From NCBI RefSeq assembly GCF_004000255.1, contig NZ_RCIQ01000004.1, positions 124,001-188,000 of the forward strand: DNA of 64,000 nt, written 5' to 3'. The first letter of the stretch is position 1; every line of letters begins with the position of its first letter. Below the pieces are notes generated by a model, which was given only the letters and a program-made list of their open reading frames with translations, was not told the origin of the DNA and did no database searches. The stretch comes from Nioella ostreopsis (lineage in GTDB: Bacteria > Pseudomonadota > Alphaproteobacteria > Rhodobacterales > Rhodobacteraceae). The position numbers were made by a program, and so were the translations under genes. Positions 60,664 to 64,000 of the stretch are shown here, piece by piece.

Positions 60664-61512
60664 TCAGTTGCGGACCGAGGGAGCCTCGACCGACAGACCG
60701 TTACCACGCGAAGCAACGTAGAGTTCCAGCGCGGTCAACTCATCCGAGCCACGGCCGAAAGTTTCGGCGCGCGTATCGGTGATGCAGCCACGCAGGCGAC
60801 GATGGATGGACCCAAGGCCCGCCCATTTCAGGCGATAGACGGGGAAGCCGTTGAGCTGCCCCTGCGACAGGTGGTCAGCCCGCAGCATGTTGCCGTAGTT
60901 GTCTTCATGACAATTGGCACAGGACAGATCCAGCTGACCGAACCGGGTGTAGTAGAGCTCGCGGCCCTGCTCCCAATATTCCGCCGCTTCGCCGTCGATC
61001 TGGACACTCATAGGCATGCCGCGCGACTGGTAGGAGATCATCGCGGTCATGTTGAGCATGTTGCCGCTTTCCCAACCCCAAGCCTCGGCGCCCATGCGCT
61101 CGGTCCGGCAGTTGTTGATGTAGTCTTCCATCGTCCACAACTCGCCGTCTTCGTTCACATGCGGCATCTGTGTGCGGACACCGGCCATGCTTTCTGCGTC
61201 GCCGTGGCAGGAGGCGCAGGATTCGCCTGCGGTCCCGTCCACATTGGTCCATTCTTCAAGACCGCCATCCACATAGAGCATGCCCGGATTGTCGAAGTCG
61301 TCCATCTGGACGGCCTGTGTTTCCGCGGACCGGAATACCCAACCCGAGATGATCTCGGGGACATATTCCATGTGCTCCGGCGCTTCTGTGCGGGTGACGA
61401 ACACCTGTCCGTCGATCACCAGCTCGGCGCTTTCGTCACCGAGAGCCGGGGCCACCATAACGGTCCCGGCCAGCAGTACGGCCATTGTGGCTCTGCGTGC
61501 GTTTCCTGGCAT
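60664..61512 (-). CDS. soxA: SoxA, c-type cytochrome subunit of SoxAX
   Basis: The 282-residue protein has a signal peptide (residues 1-25) and two CxxCH sites, at Cys99-His103 and Cys198-His202. Cys243 in RGCITDTR corresponds to the persulfide haem ligand of the active site. SoxAX joins thiosulfate to the SoxY cysteine, forming the thioether-like S-thiosulfonate carrier. It lies between soxZ and soxB, as in Paracoccus. Confidence 0.95.
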   Translation of the reverse strand: MPGNARRATMAVLLAGTVMVAPALGDESAELVIDGQVFVTRTEAPEHMEYVPEIISGWVFRSAETQAVQMDDFDNPGMLYVDGGLEEWTNVDGTAGESCASCHGDAESMAGVRTQMPHVNEDGELWTMEDYINNCRTERMGAEAWGWESGNMLNMTAMISYQSRGMPMSVQIDGEAAEYWEQGRELYYTRFGQLDLSCANCHEDNYGNMLRADHLSQGQLNGFPVYRLKWAGLGSIHRRLRGCITDTRAETFGRGSDELTALELYVASRGNGLSVEAPSVRN

Positions 61513-61553
61513 CTTGGTCCTCCCTATTATTCTCGTTTCCTGGATGCCAGCGA

Positions 61554-61877
61554 TCAGAAGCTCTGGTCGTTGGTGGATGTGTAGACATCCCCATCATCGT
61601 CATACCAGGTGAAGGTAAACGTGCCGGGTTCGGGCACGGTGGCATCGAACTCGAAATAGGGGTTGGTCGAGATAGCCGGTTCCAGCGTGACATCGATCAC
61701 CATCTCACCGTTATATTCGGCGGTGAAGCGGTTGATGATCTGACGCGGAATCAGGTTGCCATCGCCATCGCGGCGAAGGCCCGATTCCATCGGGTGGCTG
61801 ATCAGGGTTTTAACTTCGACAACGGCACCGGCCTCGGTGGCACTGTCGACTCGAACGCGGGGGCGAACACCTTCCAT
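61554..61877 (-). CDS. soxZ: SoxZ, partner of the sulfur carrier SoxY
   Basis: The 107-residue immunoglobulin-like protein without signal peptide has the family block VEVKTLISHPMESGLRRDGD and TFTWYDDDGDVYTS. It is exported to the periplasm as a complex with Tat-borne SoxY. A strong GGAGGAG precedes the start. It lies 24 bp after soxY. Confidence 0.95.
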   Translation of the reverse strand: MEGVRPRVRVDSATEAGAVVEVKTLISHPMESGLRRDGDGNLIPRQIINRFTAEYNGEMVIDVTLEPAISTNPYFEFDATVPEPGTFTFTWYDDDGDVYTSTNDQSF

Positions 61878-61901
61878 GGGTCTTACTCCTCCTTCTCTCG
61901 C

Positions 61902-62324
61902 TCAGCCGCCGCAGCCGCCGATGGTGACTTTGACTTCTTGCGCGGCCATCTGGTAGCTGCCGTCGGCCATCTCGGCCACGACCACCACATCCTGGGTGGC
62001 AGCAAGACGGATGCGCGTCGAGGCCCGCGACACCGCGGCCAGCGGGCCGAAGGCGAAGGTCACGACACCCGGATTCGGGTTGCCGGCGGCAAAGATGGTG
62101 ATGCGCGCTGCGCCTTCAGCTTCCACTTCAACCGGCACGGTGTTGCCGTTTTCCGCGATTTCCGGCGCGGTGATGATGATCCCGCCTTCGGACGTTTCCG
62201 CGCCGCCGGTGAAGGCCGCCATCGCGTCTTCCAGCGACTGGGCCGAGGCCGAGCGCGGCAGGATGCCCGCCACAGCTGCGGCGCTGAGCGCCGTGATCAG
62301 CGCTTGTCTGCGCGTCAGGTTCAT
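61902..62324 (-). CDS. soxY: SoxY, sulfur carrier protein
   Basis: The 140-residue protein has a Tat signal (LTRRQALITALSAAAVAG) and ends in GGCGG, with Cys138 as the swinging-arm residue that carries all intermediates of thiosulfate oxidation. The start at 62324 follows AGGAGGAG; the frame opens at 62366 without support. It forms the SoxYZ complex with the next gene product. Confidence 0.95.
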   Translation of the reverse strand: MNLTRRQALITALSAAAVAGILPRSASAQSLEDAMAAFTGGAETSEGGIIITAPEIAENGNTVPVEVEAEGAARITIFAAGNPNPGVVTFAFGPLAAVSRASTRIRLAATQDVVVVAEMADGSYQMAAQEVKVTIGGCGG

Positions 62325-62362
62325 TTTCGTCTCCTCCTGAGTGTCTCGTATTAAGCCGATTG

Positions 62363-62815
62363 TCATTCCTGAAGCGTCATCAGGTAGGCGACCACGTCTT
62401 CCACCTGCTGCGCTGTCAGAATCGACTGACCGGCCAAATCTTCGCGTACATTGATGAAGCCTTCGCTCACGTAGAAGGCTGGCATGATCGTGTCAGGGAA
62501 CACATTTTTCGAGTTCACGATGATCCCGCGCAGATCCGCTTCGGACCAGCGATCTCCGACACCGTCGAGCACTGGCCCCACTTCACCATGGAATGGCTGG
62601 TCCGCCATATCGCTGTTCTCGTGACAGGCCAGGCAGTTGCCAAGGCGGCGATTGATGAAGACCTCGCGTCCGGCCGCAGCATCGCCCGGCACACCGGTCA
62701 ACGAAGCCTCAACCTCTCCGTATTCGCCGAACACGACGTCAGCTTGCGCAACCTCGTCCGCGAACGCCGGAGCGGCGACCATAAGCACGCCAGCTGCAAG
62801 AGCTGTAAGTTTCAC
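62363..62815 (-). CDS. soxX: SoxX, monohaem cytochrome c subunit of SoxAX
   Basis: The periplasmic protein of about 150 residues has a signal peptide (KLTALAAGVLMVAAPAFA), haem site CLACH, and Met in IMPAFYVSEGF as likely distal ligand. The start is debatable: the ATG at 62821 sits only 1 nt after GGAGG, too close, while the GTG at 62815 is 7 nt away and yields a textbook signal peptide, so the GTG is preferred. It is the first gene after the soxW-soxX promoter region. Confidence 0.9.
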   Translation of the reverse strand: MKLTALAAGVLMVAAPAFADEVAQADVVFGEYGEVEASLTGVPGDAAAGREVFINRRLGNCLACHENSDMADQPFHGEVGPVLDGVGDRWSEADLRGIIVNSKNVFPDTIMPAFYVSEGFINVREDLAGQSILTAQQVEDVVAYLMTLQE

Positions 62816-62880
62816 GTCCATTCCTCCCGTTTGTATTCTTCCGTCCACAATAGGGCGTGGGGACGATTCCTTGCAACATT

Positions 62881-62900
62881 AAATTCGCATTTATGAATTT
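62881..62900. promoter_or_regulatory. Candidate SoxR operator in the soxW-soxX gap
   Basis: AAATTC-N8-GAATTT is an AT-rich inverted repeat with perfect 6-bp arms, in the only sizeable gap (112 bp) of the soxV-W-X-Y-Z run. ArsR-family SoxR is known to bind between soxW and soxX in related bacteria. The assignment here is inference; soxR itself lies outside the window. Confidence 0.45.
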
Positions 62901-62927
62901 GTAGCGCAGGAATCTTGCCCGCCGTCA

Positions 62928-63503
62928 TCACTCGATGATCCCCAATTCTGTAAGTCTTCTCGCATGATAGCGCTGGAAACCCTCGTCGCTGTCATAGCCG
63001 TGTTCCTGCACCCAAGTGAGCAGATTGTAGGTCGTCCAGCCACTGAACGCGCCAGGCATCGAGGCGACAGCCGCCTGCACGGCGGTCTGATCCTCGGGCA
63101 CCTCTTCGGGCATGAACATCAGCGTCGGCGTGAACAGAATGCCCCACCGGCGGGCGATGTTGCGTTCGCTCATCACCTCTCCGTCGAAGTCTGTCACCTC
63201 CAGGCTTCCATGCAGATTGAGCCGGACCACGAAGAAATCCTCGTCCAGCATCGCGGCGATATCCTCGCGCGAGAAAACATTTTCATGCATCTCGTTGCAG
63301 TAGATGCATCCGCGTTGCTCGAAGAGGATCAGCAGCCGCTGGCCATTGGCATTGGCATCGCCAAGATCCTCGCGCAGGTCGAGGAAGGTTTCCTCGATCC
63401 AGGTTTCGACATGCAGCCCATTGTCGTCCAGTTCCGCGAATGCCGGTAGTGCCGTGGTCACGCCGAGAACGAGCCCGGCAAGTCCCGAAATAAACTGTTT
63501 CAT
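62928..63503 (-). CDS. soxW: SoxW, periplasmic thioredoxin
   Basis: The 191-residue protein has a signal peptide (residues 1-23) and a thioredoxin fold with CIYC at Cys66-Cys69 (EQRGCIYCNEM) and cis-Pro in ILFTPTLMF. SoxW is kept reduced by SoxV and keeps the SoxY cysteine ready. The start at 63503 follows GGGAGGAA; the frame extends to 63554 without support. It lies 22 bp after soxV. Confidence 0.92.
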   Translation of the reverse strand: MKQFISGLAGLVLGVTTALPAFAELDDNGLHVETWIEETFLDLREDLGDANANGQRLLILFEQRGCIYCNEMHENVFSREDIAAMLDEDFFVVRLNLHGSLEVTDFDGEVMSERNIARRWGILFTPTLMFMPEEVPEDQTAVQAAVASMPGAFSGWTTYNLLTWVQEHGYDSDEGFQRYHARRLTELGIIE

Positions 63504-63525
63504 GGTGCGTTCCTCCCGATCATGG

Positions 63526-64000
63526 TCATCCAATGCCCGTCCAGTCCGGGCCATAGTCGATCATCCATTGCGCCACGACATTGATCGAATCCGTTGCGAT
63601 CAGCACGGCAAAGACGATCAGCAAGACGCCCATTCCCTTTTCCACCTTGCCCATGTGCCGGCGAAACCGCCCCATCCAGCGCATGAACGGCCCGACAAAC
63701 GCGGCGGCAACGATGAACGGCAGGGTCATGCCAAGCCCGTAGACCATCAGCAGCAGCGCGCCCTTGCTGGCGGTGCCCGCATCGGCCGCCGTGAACAGGA
63801 TCGCGGCCAGAACCGGGCCGACGCAGGGCGTCCAGCCGAAGGCGAAGGCCAGTCCGATCACATAGGCCCCGACGATGCCCTTGCCGCGGTCGATCTGGTT
63901 GTCAGCACGCAGCTGGCGATAGAGAATCGGGATCTTGACCACGCCAAGGAAGTGCAGCCCCATGGCCAGGATGATCGCCGCCGCGATCCAGCGCAGCACC
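63526..64000 (-). CDS. soxV: SoxV, CcdA/DsbD-like thiol transporter (5' end outside window)
   Basis: The last 158 or so residues of a polytopic membrane protein are visible; the frame continues past base 64000. The segment FAFGWTPCVGPVLAAILF holds one of the two membrane cysteines of the CcdA family, with four hydrophobic segments in view. SoxV moves reducing power from cytoplasmic thioredoxin to SoxW. Its place directly before soxW matches the Paracoccus sox order. CcdA for cytochrome c biogenesis is the closest alternative, but context favours SoxV. Confidence 0.88.
   Translation of the reverse strand, partial: VLRWIAAAIILAMGLHFLGVVKIPILYRQLRADNQIDRGKGIVGAYVIGLAFAFGWTPCVGPVLAAILFTAADAGTASKGALLLMVYGLGMTLPFIVAAAFVGPFMRWMGRFRRHMGKVEKGMGVLLIVFAVLIATDSINVVAQWMIDYGPDWTGIG

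Overview
The window looks like about 64 kb of chromosome from a GC-rich alphaproteobacterium of the order Rhodobacterales (Roseobacter-type). This rests on gene content and gene style: a heterotetrameric sarcosine oxidase operon, Shemin-type 5-aminolevulinate synthase, an Agl alpha-glucoside transport locus, a complete Paracoccus-like sulfur-oxidation (Sox) cluster, many 4-nt ATGA/GTGA gene overlaps, and a dispersed intergenic element of the kind I associate with this group. No prophage, insertion sequence or CRISPR array is visible. One tRNA (Ser, GGA) and two candidate small RNAs are present.

Layout. 1-9.0 kb: 3' part of an RND exporter gene, an Atm1-type ABC exporter, a LysM protein with internal repeats, a LOG-family hydrolase, a RarD-type permease and Fe superoxide dismutase. 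9.0-14.8 kb: sarcosine oxidase operon (beta, delta, alpha, gamma on the minus strand), split by two overlapping small membrane-protein genes on the opposite strand and followed by an evenly spaced array of four palindromes. 15.0-20.4 kb: cytochrome c maturation genes ccmI (plus) and ccmF-ccmH (minus) around yqgF, a DUF1289 gene and a PaaG-like hydratase gene. 20.6-28.6 kb: HerA-like ATPase, two candidate sRNAs, an IalB protein, a KAS-ACP-LpxD-L,D-transpeptidase envelope block and a DUF882 murein-peptidase-like gene. 28.7-40.5 kb: sugar locus. The minus operon aglE-F-G-A-K continues into an SDR and a PfkB kinase gene; a divergent plus operon encodes a LacI regulator, a GH1 beta-glucosidase and glucokinase. 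Two copies of a palindrome sit between the divergent operons. 40.6-49.2 kb: tRNA-Ser, then a Tad/Flp pilus locus in two convergent halves (flp-cpaF-tadB-tadC and cpaB-cpaE-tadE-tadE-tadG), with AT-rich flanks and no secretin or prepilin peptidase gene. 49.8-52.7 kb: class V PLP enzyme, phosphoglycolate phosphatase and a SoxH-like metallohydrolase. 52.8-64.0 kb: hemA, a DUF302 gene and the Sox cluster, in transcription order soxV-W-X-Y-Z-A-B-C-D-E-F; soxV is cut by the window end.

How the genes work together. The Agl system imports alpha-glucosides; AglA and the GH1 enzyme release glucose and glucokinase phosphorylates it. The Sox proteins oxidise thiosulfate in the periplasm and, because SoxCD is present, probably all the way to sulfate. 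They need c-type haem, which fits with hemA beside them and ccmI/F/H elsewhere in the window. The symbols soxA, soxB, soxD and soxG are used in the literature both for sarcosine oxidase (9-15 kb) and for sulfur oxidation (54-64 kb); the two sets are unrelated.

The most unusual observation is at 22.25-22.57 kb. Two adjacent promoter-like/terminator-like units appear to encode short RNAs that can pair with each other over 17 bp, with one G.U pair and one bulge. The pairing covers a CCUCCC motif in the first RNA, which suggests an sRNA and its sponge.
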